Numbered from the stretch's first letter, positions 40,378 through 50,472 are shown. The stretch: DNA of 64,000 nucleotides from Sporosarcina luteola (GCA_014204635.1 JACHLS010000001.1:372001-436000), one strand, 5' to 3'. Translations and numbers: made by a program. The notes: generated by a model from the sequence alone, not told the origin.

Positions 40378-41214
40378 ATGATACGGACAATGACAACGGC
40401 GGTCAACACGATGACGCAACTCCAACAGAATATTGACATTATCGGCAACAACCTCGCAAATTCGGCGACGAACGGTTACAAAGCCAATGGCGCGAATTTT
40501 CATGAGCTGCTCTATCAGCAATTTAACAACGATAAGGCCGATACAGCGCAACGTCAATCGCCAGTGGGCATACGATATGGAGTCGGAGCAGTTTTAGGCC
40601 CTTCCATGATGAATTGGAAGCAAGGTTCCTTGCAGGTGACGGACCGGGATCTGGATTTTGCTTTAACAGAGCCGAAGCAATATTTCAATTTGCTAATGCC
40701 GGGTGAAGGCGGAGAGCAGACAGTGTATACACGGCAAGGGAGCTTCTATGTGTCGCCGGTGGACGGCGGGCGGCTTATGCTTGTCAATGGAGATGGATAT
40801 CCTGTTGCAGATAGTGCCGGGAATGCAGTTACTTTCCAGGATAACGTCAAACAATACACGATGCGGCCAGGAGGCGTTCTGCAAGTAACGCAAAATAATG
40901 GTGCCGTTCAAAATATCCAGTTAGGGGTGACCGTGATGGAGAGACCCAACCTGATGTCACGGTTATCGGAAACATTATTTGCCCTGCCTGCCAATTTGAA
41001 TGAATTGGGTGTGGCTGCGAATGATGTAGTAACGGATTTGAATGGTGCTGACCGGTCGATGATCGGAATGGAAAATCAAAAACTGGAAGCATCGAACGTC
41101 AATTATGAGAAAGAAATGACGGATCTCATCAACGTCCAACGATCCTATCAATTCAATGCACGGACGATTACATTAGCCGATCAAATGCTTGGCTTGATCA
41201 ATAATATACGATGA
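40378..41214 (+). CDS. flhP: Flagellar basal-body rod/hook protein FlhP (FlgG family)
   Basis: 278 residues, paralogue of FlhO. N-terminal QQNIDIIGNNLANSATNGYKANG and C-terminal EASNVNYEKEMTDLINVQRSYQFNARTITLADQML. Same operon as flhO, with GGAAAGGAG before the ATG. Confidence 0.93.
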   Translation: MIRTMTTAVNTMTQLQQNIDIIGNNLANSATNGYKANGANFHELLYQQFNNDKADTAQRQSPVGIRYGVGAVLGPSMMNWKQGSLQVTDRDLDFALTEPKQYFNLLMPGEGGEQTVYTRQGSFYVSPVDGGRLMLVNGDGYPVADSAGNAVTFQDNVKQYTMRPGGVLQVTQNNGAVQNIQLGVTVMERPNLMSRLSETLFALPANLNELGVAANDVVTDLNGADRSMIGMENQKLEASNVNYEKEMTDLINVQRSYQFNARTITLADQMLGLINNIR

Positions 41215-41236
41215 GTTCTGATAGGGAGTCTTCAAT

Positions 41237-41572
41237 ATGGTAGATGAAAAACAGAATAATCCGGAATGGAATCAGGCAAGTCGAGAGACCACGGTGAATT
41301 CTCGGGTAGCCGCCTCACGTGCGGCCAGGAATCGGCAAGGGAGGAAACCGGAAACCGCAAAAGAAGAGCATGGCAAGAACAGGTTTTGGGTACAGGTCCG
41401 GATTCTTCCCATCTGGCTACGAATCCTATTAGTCCTGCTTCTACTTGTTGGTGCGGCAATCGTCGGCGCCATGATTGGTTATGGGTATATTGGCGATGGC
41501 CAGCCGGGAGACGTGCTCAAAAAGGAGACGTGGACGCACGTTCTTGATATTATGAGGGGGAATGGGTCATAA
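41237..41572 (+). CDS. EpuA-like small membrane protein (often annotated RNA polymerase subunit beta)
   Basis: 111 residues: a charged, disordered N-terminal half and one transmembrane helix preceded by VQVRILPIWLRILLVLLLLVG with the following GAMIGYGYIGDGQPGDVL motif. This matches the EpuA family, whose common annotation as RNA polymerase beta is misleading. Function unknown. Between flhP and fabZ. Confidence 0.75.
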   Translation: MVDEKQNNPEWNQASRETTVNSRVAASRAARNRQGRKPETAKEEHGKNRFWVQVRILPIWLRILLVLLLLVGAAIVGAMIGYGYIGDGQPGDVLKKETWTHVLDIMRGNGS

Positions 41573-41609
41573 TCCCATTGATAATACATAAGCCAAGGAG
41601 AGACGGTAC

Positions 41610-42053
41610 ATGCTAACTGCTGATCAAATCCAAAAAATTCTTCCGCATCGCTATCCATTCTTATTGGTGGATCGTGTGTTAGAAATGGAAGAAGGAAAAA
41701 AAGCGATCGGACTGAAGAATGTTACGATCAATGAAGAATTTTTCAATGGGCATTTTCCGGGATATCCGGTTATGCCGGGAGTGCTGATTGTGGAAGCACT
41801 CGCTCAAGTAGGTGCGGTAGCCATGTTATCCAAAGAGGAAAACCGCGGACGCATCGGATTTCTGGCAGGCATAGATAATTGTCGGTTCAAACGCCAAGTG
41901 ACTCCAGGAGATACGTTGCGTCTGGAAGTGGAAATCACCCGATTGCGTGGAACGATTGGCAAAGGCAAAGCGGTAGCGACAGTAGATGGCGAAATTGCCT
42001 GTGAAGCGGAAATTACGTTTGCGCTTGGCGACAAGCAAGAGACGGAAAACTAA
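41610..42053 (+). CDS. fabZ: 3-hydroxyacyl-ACP dehydratase FabZ
   Basis: 147-residue hot-dog fold enzyme of fatty acid elongation. Catalytic His in [16 protein letters not shown] and Glu in [14 protein letters not shown]-terminal [14 protein letters not shown]. Shine-Dalgarno AAGGAGAG. Confidence 0.96.
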   Translation: MLTADQIQKILPHRYPFLLVDRVLEMEEGKKAIGLKNVTINEEFFNGHFPGYPVMPGVLIVEALAQVGAVAMLSKEENRGRIGFLAGIDNCRFKRQVTPGDTLRLEVEITRLRGTIGKGKAVATVDGEIACEAEITFALGDKQETEN

Positions 42054-42259
42054 GTTTGCGCACAACTTAAATTTTCGTTACAATGAACATTGCAGTGTCT
42101 TTGCCACGGTATTTAAAAAGACCGATGAAAAGATATGTCACGCAGTCTATTTGGACTGTATGGATTCCAAGACGAGGGGAAAAAGCATCATTGTTTTCAT
42201 CCACCTTTTTACATACCACAACTGCAATGCACTTAACAGTGGGAGGTAACAAACGAGTC

Positions 42260-42649
42260 ATGTTTAAAGATCTTTCTCCAAATATAAAAAGCAGCATTAC
42301 CCGTTCCATTACTCAAACGTTCGAACAATACATGGCAGGTATCGGATGGAGCGAAGAAGAATACAGCATCGAAGACTTCATTGCAGAATGGCGCGAATAC
42401 ATTACGACGAAAGCTCTATGGTATTCGAAAATTCCAGATGCCATCAAACAGGATCCGACATTCCATGAAGATTTGGCCCAACGGATTAATGACGTCATTT
42501 ACAAAATTTTAAATGAGCCGCCGTCCGATGAGCAGATTGCTTCGATCCAAACCATGCAGGAACAACTGAACACACACTATGAGTATGACTGTAAAGCGGA
42601 AGCCGTATTCATTGAAACGATATTGAAAGAACGAATTGAACAACAATAA
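42260..42649 (+). CDS. Hypothetical protein
   Basis: 129 residues, acidic and helical, with no membrane segment. ATG at 42260 has GGGAGGTAAC nine bases upstream; the longer frame from 42083 has no such signal. Conserved-looking regulator-type sequence (GWSEEEYSIEDFIAEWREYIT), not recognised. Confidence 0.75.
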   Translation: MFKDLSPNIKSSITRSITQTFEQYMAGIGWSEEEYSIEDFIAEWREYITTKALWYSKIPDAIKQDPTFHEDLAQRINDVIYKILNEPPSDEQIASIQTMQEQLNTHYEYDCKAEAVFIETILKERIEQQ

Positions 42650-42742
42650 AGAATGATGGATAGTTCCCTCTTTTTGAGCCAACCTACAAAGTATCATACA
42701 CAATTTGTATGATAGACGGCTTGTGGAAAGGAGGGAATTTTC

Positions 42743-43156
42743 ATGTTCAAAAAAGCGATTTCAGTTGTATTCGTTTCAGGACTCGTATTGGCTGGTTGTG
42801 GAAACGGCAACAATAATGATGCGGTTCCAGACAAAGACGAAACACCGATGGAGGACTTGAACGACAACTTAGACCTCACACCGCGTGTGGACGATGGGCA
42901 AACCGGTCCCAATATGGACGGGATTGACAACGGAACGGACAACAACGGCAACACGAACGGTGGCATTATCAACGATACGAACCGTAATGGGACAAACGGC
43001 GGCATGCTGAATGGCGGCCAGACAAATGACCGTACACCCGATATGAACGGTGATAACACGACCGGTCCAGACCAAGACAAAATTATCGACGAGAACACTT
43101 CAACTCCTTCCCAGAATAACGGTAGAATGAACCGTAACGGGAACAACAACCGCTAA
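42743..43156 (+). CDS. Low-complexity lipoprotein
   Basis: 137 residues. A lipoprotein signal peptide ends at the lipobox LAGC (Cys about residue 19), and the mature protein is almost entirely Asn/Gly/Asp/Thr-rich and disordered, with repeated NGG and DNN-type blocks. Shine-Dalgarno AAAGGAGGG. Not a recognised family; perhaps a cell-surface spacer. Confidence 0.8.
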   Translation: MFKKAISVVFVSGLVLAGCGNGNNNDAVPDKDETPMEDLNDNLDLTPRVDDGQTGPNMDGIDNGTDNNGNTNGGIINDTNRNGTNGGMLNGGQTNDRTPDMNGDNTTGPDQDKIIDENTSTPSQNNGRMNRNGNNNR

Positions 43157-43167
43157 CCGCAAGCCGT

Positions 43168-43203
43168 GAAAGGCCGCTCTCGTAATGGGGGCGGCCTTTC
43201 TCC
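43168..43203 (+). terminator. Intrinsic terminator of the lipoprotein gene
   Basis: Stem AAAGGCCGC/GCGGCCTTT with a 13-base loop; T content after the stem is modest. Confidence 0.75.
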
Positions 43204-43509
43204 GTTTAATGCGTATCCTATTTGGCTAGGCACCCTTTGCAGGTATCAAGAGCAATTCATGATACGTTGGATGTCTTTATGGATTGGGCACTTCTCGCCC
43301 ATCAGTATTAGCAGTTGGATCCCAGTTTCTGGACGGTTTATTTCTAGTTGCAACTGTTCGATGTACCAATCGATTTGTGACTGGTCGCTGACTGCGCTCG
43401 TTTCCTGCTTGCCAAATCCTTAAGTTTCCAACGCTGCCCCAATTCCACCTTCGAACCGCTCACGCCCGTCATTGCAGCACACCTTCAACAGCTTTCAAAA
43501 AATACCAGT
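43204..43509. other. Gene-poor stretch with a possible minus-strand remnant
   Basis: On the minus strand about 43246-43423 an open stretch of ~57 codons (including LEINRPETGIQLLILMGEK) looks protein-like but is preceded by a stop and lacks any start codon. It may be a degraded gene. Nothing else is seen. Confidence 0.3.
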
Positions 43510-43541
43510 AAAAAAAGAACTCTCACTAATTGAGAGTTCTT
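43510..43541 (-). terminator. Intrinsic terminator of ywpF
   Basis: Perfect stem AAGAACTCTC/GAGAGTTCTT; on the minus strand it is followed by a T-run. Confidence 0.85.
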
Positions 43542-43549
43542 CCTCGGGA

Positions 43550-43987
43550 TCAATTGGTAGTTCGATCTTTTTTCAAGCGGGGACGTGATCGCATATCATG
43601 TTCAAACCGTTCGAGCAATTCTTGTCCGTTTAATCCTTCGGTAATCAATTCTTCCAGCAATTGCTCCGCATATTGGGAGCGTGCCCGTTTCAAACGGCCC
43701 TTCAGCAGAACGGAAATATGATCGCCGATCTCCTGAACGGTGTCGACCGCGACTAGAAATCCGGCGGGCTCGTTTTCCGGATAGGAAATGACGACACGGA
43801 CTTCGAGCAGTTCCTCAGTCGATCTCCAATTCTCAAATAGCTCCTTATACTCCTGGTCGATGAACATTTCAAGTATCCACATTCGATGACTGTTTTCTTG
43901 ATTTATGATAATCCCGTCGATCAATGGGAAGTCTTGCACCTGAGTATCCTGAAGCACGCCGACAGAGATCATTTTAAACGTCTTCAA
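43550..43987 (-). CDS. ywpF: YwpF family protein
   Basis: 145 residues. N-terminus LKTFKMISVGVLQD and the IPLIDG-like DFPLIDGIIINQE segment match the YwpF-like family, whose function is unknown. TTG at 43987 with GGGGGTGG upstream. Position next to the single-strand binding gene matches Bacillus subtilis. Confidence 0.78.
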   Translation of the reverse strand: MKTFKMISVGVLQDTQVQDFPLIDGIIINQENSHRMWILEMFIDQEYKELFENWRSTEELLEVRVVISYPENEPAGFLVAVDTVQEIGDHISVLLKGRLKRARSQYAEQLLEELITEGLNGQELLERFEHDMRSRPRLKKDRTTN

Positions 43988-44245
43988 CCCGCCACCCCCA
44001 CTCACTTTTCTTCGATTATAACATAGCTTGAAAACTTTTTCGCAAATAGGCCAAACTCGTATTATCTTGAAAACACGAAAATTAAAAAACTATATGGAAT
44101 AGGCTTTAGAAGCGTTTTAACTAAACTGCTTAACTAGAAAATTAGGATTTACAGCAAAAAATCAATTGAAATCTGAGTTTTCGTTATTTTGACAAATCCA
44201 TACTCTCTTGTATGATGGAGGCGTCCAAAGAAAGGGGGGAGACAA

Positions 44246-44698
44246 GTGAATCAAGTTGCACTCGTTGGGCGTATTACAAAAGACCCGATCCTGAGAAGGT
44301 TGCCGGAAGGGAGACAACAGTCGAGTTTCATACTGGCTGTCAATCGCAACTTCAAGAACCAAAAAGGTGAAATCGAGGCCGATTTCGTATTATGCACGGC
44401 GTGGGGCAAATTAGCGGAAAATACGGCGAAGCATTGCGGAAAAGGCTCATTGATTGGTATCGGCGGAAGAATCCAGTCCCGTACATATGAACGCGAGGAC
44501 AGGACAAGGGCATTCGTCACGGAGGTGATTGCCGAGGAGGTTAGATTTTTGGCCACAAAAAAACGTGCTGACGATAACCTATATGGTGAATCCGCTGGAA
44601 GGCCGCAAAGCGAAAGTGGAAAAAGGCCGGATGAGGAGTATGTTAAAGCGCATTTTCATCTGACCGATAAGGAGAAGGAAGAATTGCCGATTTTTTAA
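44246..44698 (+). CDS. ssbB: Single-stranded DNA-binding protein (SsbB/YwpH type)
   Basis: 150 residues. OB fold beginning MNQVALVGRITKDPILRRL with the conserved FVLCTAWGKLAENTAKH. Gene position next to ywpF suggests the competence paralogue SsbB, but it is longer than SsbB and ends in an acidic tip (KEKEELPIF) resembling a partner-binding tail. Shine-Dalgarno AAAGGGGGG. No secure ComK box was confirmed. Confidence 0.85.
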   Translation: MNQVALVGRITKDPILRRLPEGRQQSSFILAVNRNFKNQKGEIEADFVLCTAWGKLAENTAKHCGKGSLIGIGGRIQSRTYEREDRTRAFVTEVIAEEVRFLATKKRADDNLYGESAGRPQSESGKRPDEEYVKAHFHLTDKEKEELPIF

Positions 44699-44754
44699 TG
44701 GCGACGAAGGAGGAATGAGGAACGAAAGCTGCTTTAGTGAGGATTGAATTGAAT

Positions 44755-44874
44755 ATGAGGATGAATTCGAATAAGAGGAACTCAAATACGGAACGGTTGG
44801 GGGACCGGACGTATTTTACGCTGCAAACCCGTTTGATCAGACGGGTCGCGAAAGCATTGAGGGGTATCAAATAG
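44755..44874 (+). CDS. Possible 39-residue basic peptide
   Basis: Short frame after ssbB encoding an Arg/Asn-rich peptide with an amphipathic end (TRLIRRVAKALRG). Only a weak distant GAGG precedes it, so it may not be translated. Not recognised. Confidence 0.3.
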   Translation: MRMNSNKRNSNTERLGDRTYFTLQTRLIRRVAKALRGIK

Positions 44875-44942
44875 TTTACGTCAAACTTGAAAACATGGGG
44901 CGGAGATCGCTTCCGCTCCAGTTCATAAAGGGGGGAAGATAA

Positions 44943-45107
44943 ATGGAGCAATTTGAAAAAGGATTGATCCGTATGGAATTGCAAGTGGGACAACTAATAC
45001 GGATTATAGCAAATATGAGCGAACGACTGGAACAACTTGAAAAACGCGAGCAGGGCAGGAAAGTGGTGTCTTTACATACCAAACGCATGCGGGAGCCGAT
45101 GCATTGA
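44943..45107 (+). CDS. Small coiled-coil protein
   Basis: 54 residues with heptad-like pattern (LIRMELQVGQLIRIIANMSERLEQLEKRE). Good Shine-Dalgarno AAAGGGGGAAG. Ends against the shared terminator with the convergent helicase gene. Family not recognised. Confidence 0.6.
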   Translation: MEQFEKGLIRMELQVGQLIRIIANMSERLEQLEKREQGRKVVSLHTKRMREPMH

Positions 45108-45140
45108 AAAGCCCCCGGAAACAATTTCCGAGGACTTTCT
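45108..45140. terminator. Shared bidirectional terminator
   Basis: Inverted repeat CCCCGGAAA/TTTCCGAGG, with A-rich flank on one side and T-rich on the other. Lies between the convergent small-protein gene and the helicase gene. Confidence 0.75.
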
Positions 45141-47897
45141 TTAGCGTTCGAATGTTAACAAGTCATCCAGTTCAGCATCCGATAATTCCGTCAGCCATTG
45201 ACTCGATTGGATCAGGTCGGCGGATAACCTGGCCTTCTCTTCTAACATCTTATCAATTTTTTCCTCAATCGTACCGACCGTCACAAATTTATGCACGTGG
45301 ACAAACTTCGTCTGGCCAATCCGATAAGCACGGTCGGTTGCCTGGTTCTCAACAGCGGGGTTCCACCAGCGGTCCGCATGCAGTACGTGATTGGCTTTCG
45401 TTAAGTTCAATCCGGTCCCGCCTGCTTTCAAAGACAGGATGAAAATGGGGAATTCTCCGGTTTGAAAAGCGTCGACCAATGCATCCCGTTGTCCTTTAGG
45501 CATACTGCCGGTCAAAAACGGTACATCGATTTCATACAACTCGGATAAGCATTGGCGAATCAATTGCCCCATGCCGATATATTGAGTGAATATGAGACAT
45601 TGTTCTCCATTTTCCGCGATATCGGCTGCCATCGACACGATCCGTTCCAGTTTCTCAGAACGTTCCAACATTTGGGCAGCAGGTGCATGAGGTTCCTTCA
45701 AGAAAAGTGCGGGATGATTGCATAGCTGTTTTAAACGACTCAACATTTTTAAAATGAGCCCTTTTCGTTCAAACCCGGTTGTCGTCTCCAACTTGTATTT
45801 GGTATCATCAATAAAACTTTCATACAGAGCGGCTTGCTCTGTCGTCAATGGGCAATACTCGTTCTGCTCCAGCTTTTTCGGCAAGTTTAATTGCAGATCT
45901 GGATCATTTTTGGTTCGACGCAATAGGAAGGGACGGATTTTGGAACGCAGCTTCCGTTTTGCCAATTCGGAATCATCCCGTTCGATCGGGATAATAAAGT
46001 CATCCGTAAATCGACGGAAACTGCCAAAGTATCCTTTATGGATAAAATCAAAAATGGCCCACAGCTCGGACAGCCGGTTCTCAATCGGCGTCCCGGTCAA
46101 CGCGATATGATGGCGCCCCGTCAGCGTTCGAATGGCGCGGGATTGCTTCGTTTGCATGTTCTTGATATTTTGTGCCTCATCGAGCGTGATGCTTGAAAAA
46201 ACAGCTGAAGCAAGTGTTTCTCCATCTTGTGTAGCAGTGCCATATGTCGTTAAGATCACATCCGGGCGCACCTCATTCATCAAGGCGGTAAAATCCTCAT
46301 CTCTTGCTCGGGATGGTCCATAATGAATATGCATGGACAAGTCAGGGGCAAATCGTTCCAACTCCTTTTGCCAGTTGCCAAGCACGCTCGTTGGACAAAT
46401 GATCAATGAAGGCGGCGTCTCGTCCGATTGTCCTGTCTCCCGATGGACATGCAGCAAGTAAGAAATAAGCTGGACGGTCTTGCCAAGCCCCATGTCATCG
46501 GCAAGGCAAGCACCGAATTGATGATTGCGCATAAAGACAAGCCAGTTATAGCCTTCCAATTGGTATGGACGCAATTCCGTACGCAATAGAGGGGAAACTG
46601 GAACTGCGGGAAGTCCTTTTTTGGAAGAAACGATTTCCACATAATCCTGCAACGACTTTTGCATGGTAAAGGAGAACAAAGGGTCCACCGGTTCTTCATC
46701 CAACTCGAGCGGGACGATTTCTTCCGGTACTTCTTGAAATAACAGATCTTTAACCGTCCATTCCCCAGCGTCCGCACGATCCATCAATTCCCTAATTCTT
46801 TTTAACCACAGAGGATCCAAATGGAACCACTCATCACCCGCCCTGATAAACTCCCGATTTTCATCGACGAGCTTCCGAAATTCGTCTTTGTCCATTTCCT
46901 TGCCTGCAAGTGAAAAATTCCAGTCGAACGAAAGTACTTCATCCAATCCGGCTGCTGAACGATAGGATGCAGTGCCGGCACTTGTCCGTACCCGCATTTT
47001 TGATTCAGTCACCGATTTTAGCCAAGCAGGTAGAATGACGGGATAACCGAACGATTGAAATAATGGCAGATCCTCTTGGATAAATTGCCTTACATCGGCA
47101 TCACTCATCGGCAGTGATAGAAACGTTCCATCAGGGAAAGCTTGAATGGAGCGCAAAAAGGATACCATTTCATCTTGGCGTTGTTTGATGGATTCATGCA
47201 ATTCGGTCCATTTTGCTGGAAGTGCCTCTTGAATCGAGGCGTTGCGTTTTCGGACAGCAGGCGTCCAGTGGGTGCCCCGTTCATTGACCAGGACAGTCTC
47301 TAGCAGCCACTCGGATTCTGCATCATCCAGAGGCTCCGTTAAACGGAGAGCTACTTGGACAGGCAAATTTCCAGCGGGTCCATCCGGCCAGCCGTATTCC
47401 TTCAAGTGCGCTAGGAGGGAAGGCAATTGATCACTTCGAATTCCCGTCTCCGTCACCTTTTCCATAAATGCATCTCGAAGAATCTTGGCGGTTGGATTGT
47501 CAATGTCCAGCTGCTCTCTATCAAATTCCGGAGCACCTTCAGCATTCAGGTAAATAGATTTCCAAAGTGCAGTGTCTTTCCATAAACCCGCCGCTTCTTT
47601 GAAGGCGCTTATTTGCTGCGCATCTTCTTCTGTCTGTCCAAGATAGACAGCAAAAGGATGGGTATGAGAGTCCATAAATACTTGCAGGAATTCACTCGTT
47701 TTCAGAAGAACAGTGTTTCCCTCCGTAGCAGCGAGCAATCCAAAGAGTGCCTGTTGATTGTTGAAAAATAGATAGGAAGACAGCTTTTCGGGAGCAACTG
47801 GTATCGTGCCGTCCATTGCTGAAATGGCGTATCGGCCTGAACCTGCTTGTTGGATTGTCATATTCAAATGGATTTTCAGCGCATTCACGTTCGTCAT
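45141..47897 (-). CDS. ywqA: SNF2-family DNA helicase/translocase (YwqA)
   Basis: 918 residues. An N-terminal ~440-residue region precedes the SNF2 ATPase: Walker A ADDMGLGKTVQLISY, DEAQ box TLDEAQNIKN, ALTGTPIENRLSELW, and the C-lobe LKAGGTGLNLTKANHVLHADRWWNP with motif VI QATDRAYRIGQ. Such proteins use ATP to move along duplex DNA and remodel bound proteins. It starts four bases inside the stop of the SWIM protein gene, so they form an operon as in Bacillus subtilis. Confidence 0.93.
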   Translation of the reverse strand: MTNVNALKIHLNMTIQQAGSGRYAISAMDGTIPVAPEKLSSYLFFNNQQALFGLLAATEGNTVLLKTSEFLQVFMDSHTHPFAVYLGQTEEDAQQISAFKEAAGLWKDTALWKSIYLNAEGAPEFDREQLDIDNPTAKILRDAFMEKVTETGIRSDQLPSLLAHLKEYGWPDGPAGNLPVQVALRLTEPLDDAESEWLLETVLVNERGTHWTPAVRKRNASIQEALPAKWTELHESIKQRQDEMVSFLRSIQAFPDGTFLSLPMSDADVRQFIQEDLPLFQSFGYPVILPAWLKSVTESKMRVRTSAGTASYRSAAGLDEVLSFDWNFSLAGKEMDKDEFRKLVDENREFIRAGDEWFHLDPLWLKRIRELMDRADAGEWTVKDLLFQEVPEEIVPLELDEEPVDPLFSFTMQKSLQDYVEIVSSKKGLPAVPVSPLLRTELRPYQLEGYNWLVFMRNHQFGACLADDMGLGKTVQLISYLLHVHRETGQSDETPPSLIICPTSVLGNWQKELERFAPDLSMHIHYGPSRARDEDFTALMNEVRPDVILTTYGTATQDGETLASAVFSSITLDEAQNIKNMQTKQSRAIRTLTGRHHIALTGTPIENRLSELWAIFDFIHKGYFGSFRRFTDDFIIPIERDDSELAKRKLRSKIRPFLLRRTKNDPDLQLNLPKKLEQNEYCPLTTEQAALYESFIDDTKYKLETTTGFERKGLILKMLSRLKQLCNHPALFLKEPHAPAAQMLERSEKLERIVSMAADIAENGEQCLIFTQYIGMGQLIRQCLSELYEIDVPFLTGSMPKGQRDALVDAFQTGEFPIFILSLKAGGTGLNLTKANHVLHADRWWNPAVENQATDRAYRIGQTKFVHVHKFVTVGTIEEKIDKMLEEKARLSADLIQSSQWLTELSDAELDDLLTFER

Positions 47898-49471
47898 AAA
47901 TTCAGGTTCCCTTTCTCCATCTCTTCATTTAATGCACGAAGACGGCGATACTGCTCTCGAACCGTATCAATATAACGATTCCAAAAATCGAGTTGCCCCG
48001 CCTTTTTTGCACACGTTCGCATCCTTTTGAAAATGCGTACAGCCCGACGGTAACTATGCCGGTTTTTCTCGCTGATAAAACGCATGGCGAACGTATGGAA
48101 TAAAGGTATGACAGCCATCGGTTCCTTTTGGCTTACCCATTTCAGCGTATCCGAATCAATAGAATCGAAGCCCACGTCAAAACGGTGCATGAGAGAAGCC
48201 CATTCGGTAAACCGCTCCCGCTCAATCAGGAAATCTGCGTATACGGGAACACAAGCTTGTCCGTATGTGGCAAACAGTCTCTCCCGTTCTTCACCTGAGA
48301 AGTCCGCTTCTTCTAACAGGCCATCCATCTTCCGGATGAAATTCGAACGGTTACGGATTGGGACTTGGGACTTGTAGTAGTTGGCAATGTGCGGATAAAT
48401 CGTATTCATCACAGTATTCAATTCATCCATTCGGTCTGTCGATAGACAATAATCGGCGATGGGGAGCCAACAGTCGATCCGCTCACCGCCTTCGCGCAAG
48501 GCTATGTGTTCCAACTCGGCCTGATTGTTCTGGATCAACCGGAGAGCGGCTTCAGTAAATATCTTTTCGTCTGCTGTTTCTTTCTTAAGTTGCAAGAGCT
48601 CTTTGTCTCGGGCTGCGGTTTCTGTAAACAGTTTATTCCAAAGGAGAAGATAAGTGAGGATCCGTTCTCTAAAGAGCCCGTCATGTCCCAGAACCACATT
48701 GCGTAATATCTCTTTCAACTTTTCATAAAAGGCATCCGTCTCAAACAACTTTGGACGGGACCCGAGCGCTTGCACCACTTTCTGTATGTTCTCAAACTGA
48801 GAGGAAAACCATGCGGATAGTTGCCACTCAGGGTAATGGTAAGAGTCCCCCGTTATCAGTTTCAAGTTGACTTGTAAATATGGCAATGCCGCGTCCAGCA
48901 GCGTCAGCCGATAGTAAAGTTCGAAAAGGGGCTTCCATTCGTATTCGAAAGGGGCAAGTGGAAGCATCCGTTGGCCGATCTGTGCCGCTTCGTGCAAAAA
49001 CACATTCGGACTCTCATACGGATCCATGGCACGCAGGGGATCTGTCAACTTCTCCAAGACACTGAGCCATGCTTCGGGTGTTCGTTCCGAAATCTTCAAA
49101 GCCAACTGTTGAACTTCGGAATGACGCCATTCCTGCAGCCAGTCTGATAATGAATGGAATTGCATATACAAATGAAATGCCACAGCAACAATATGCTCAC
49201 ATAAATCCTCTGCATGGCATGAGCAAACTCCCCGTGAATCCTTTAACGATAAACGGACGGTTACGGGGTACTGTGCTTGCATCGAAACAACGACATCATC
49301 ATTTGCGTAAGAATAATGAAGAACAGCGCCTTGCCTGGCAAGTTGAACGGCCCGCTGCACAATAGTTGCCTCTTTTTCCGAAGAAGGCCGGCACGTTTGA
49401 TCTATCCTTTCCATCATTAATTCAATTTCTTGTTCATGTAAATAGGATACACGTTCAGCTGTTATGTGCAT
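47894..49471 (-). CDS. ywqB: SWIM zinc finger protein (YwqB)
   Basis: 525 residues. The SWIM motif CSCHAEDLCEHIVAVAFHLY (C-x-C-x(n)-C-x-H) is near residue 80, followed by a long helical region. Partner gene of the SNF2 helicase in many Firmicutes; the SWIM finger probably binds DNA or protein. Start ATG at 49471 with AGGGAGTGATCTG; the frame continues upstream to 49621 without support. Confidence 0.88.
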   Translation of the reverse strand: MHITAERVSYLHEQEIELMMERIDQTCRPSSEKEATIVQRAVQLARQGAVLHYSYANDDVVVSMQAQYPVTVRLSLKDSRGVCSCHAEDLCEHIVAVAFHLYMQFHSLSDWLQEWRHSEVQQLALKISERTPEAWLSVLEKLTDPLRAMDPYESPNVFLHEAAQIGQRMLPLAPFEYEWKPLFELYYRLTLLDAALPYLQVNLKLITGDSYHYPEWQLSAWFSSQFENIQKVVQALGSRPKLFETDAFYEKLKEILRNVVLGHDGLFRERILTYLLLWNKLFTETAARDKELLQLKKETADEKIFTEAALRLIQNNQAELEHIALREGGERIDCWLPIADYCLSTDRMDELNTVMNTIYPHIANYYKSQVPIRNRSNFIRKMDGLLEEADFSGEERERLFATYGQACVPVYADFLIERERFTEWASLMHRFDVGFDSIDSDTLKWVSQKEPMAVIPLFHTFAMRFISEKNRHSYRRAVRIFKRMRTCAKKAGQLDFWNRYIDTVREQYRRLRALNEEMEKGNLNL

Positions 49472-49559
49472 CAGATCACTCCCTGAACTTAGCATTCCCT
49501 CCATTATACTGGCTGCGGACATAAAACGTAAATGAATACAATTGAATCGAGGTGATCGA

Positions 49560-49859
49560 ATGGAGAGTTTCGTCTTATACATACACGATCTGCAAACCCA
49601 TTTATCTCGGAAGAACGACAAGGACGCTTGCGTACAAGAGTGGATGCTGCCCTATGTCAATCAGGCTGGGCACTTGCAATCGATCTTGATCGATCTAGAG
49701 ACAAATCAAGTCAGGATCCAAAAGGCGACGGACGCGCCCTGCGATATGAATCAGCGGATTGTGGATCGCCTGACGGAAATGAATATTGGATTCATGCCAA
49801 GGCAGATGACCTTGTTTCTCGATATGCCACCTTCACAGAAAAACATCGTCCGCATATAA
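49560..49859 (+). CDS. Hypothetical protein
   Basis: 99 residues, soluble, mixed alpha/beta pattern (LQSILIDLETNQVRIQKAT). GAGGTGATC precedes the ATG. Divergent from ywqB by ~88 bases. Not recognised. Confidence 0.7.
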   Translation: MESFVLYIHDLQTHLSRKNDKDACVQEWMLPYVNQAGHLQSILIDLETNQVRIQKATDAPCDMNQRIVDRLTEMNIGFMPRQMTLFLDMPPSQKNIVRI

Positions 49860-49971
49860 AGACATCAAAATAGCGCCGTCTGAATAAAATAGAAACATAT
49901 CATTCACAAAACAGCTCGTCCTATGATAGAATGGTATTAATAATCGGAATATTCAATACGGAGGGAGAACG

Positions 49972-50415
49972 ATGTTATCAGTACAGCGCATGATGCCATT
50001 TTTCACTAGCCAAGAGGATTTTCGCCTGCGCCTCGTGTTTGCGTACCAATATTTCTCAATCATCAAGGGAGGAGAAGTGTACCAATTCGTTCCGACCGAA
50101 GGAAAAGAGATTGTCATTAATATGAAAAGCTTGCAGGTCGAAAATTTAGGTGAGGTCTTCGTCTTCCAACGGGGCAGCCGTTTCATCCGCCTGCCACTCT
50201 ATCAACTTTTATTAATTTCCGATTTGCATTTGCATCTGTCTTCCATGTTGGAGGGTACATTCAATGTTGAAATGAAAATACCCGAAGTCGTTGTGAAAGA
50301 GACTTTGCATATTGTAGCTGAACAGGAAGAAGCCAACAAAATGCGGATGATCGATTATGCACTTGCCACAAACAATCGCACACTATTCAATGAACTGACG
50401 AAAGGGTCTCACTGA
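49972..50415 (+). CDS. IDEAL-domain protein
   Basis: 147 residues. C-terminal IDEAL domain (MIDYALATNNRTLFNELTKG) preceded by a longer N-terminal part with a strand-rich pattern. IDEAL domains in Bacilli occur in YpiB and ComK-related adaptors. Shine-Dalgarno GGAGGGAGA. A TATTAATAATCGG region upstream resembles a promoter. Function not readable. Confidence 0.7.
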   Translation: MLSVQRMMPFFTSQEDFRLRLVFAYQYFSIIKGGEVYQFVPTEGKEIVINMKSLQVENLGEVFVFQRGSRFIRLPLYQLLLISDLHLHLSSMLEGTFNVEMKIPEVVVKETLHIVAEQEEANKMRMIDYALATNNRTLFNELTKGSH

Positions 50416-50433
50416 TGAACAAATATACAACCT

Positions 50434-50472
50434 AAAACACTTATCGGAAAATGTGCCGATAAGTGTTTCTTT
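50434..50472 (+). terminator. Intrinsic terminator of the IDEAL-domain gene
   Basis: 13-bp stem AAACACTTATCGG/CCGATAAGTGTTT, then TCTTT. Confidence 0.85.

Noticed and set aside
43246-43423. Protein-like stretch on the minus strand
   Set aside because: No start codon and a stop directly upstream; noted only as possible remnant.
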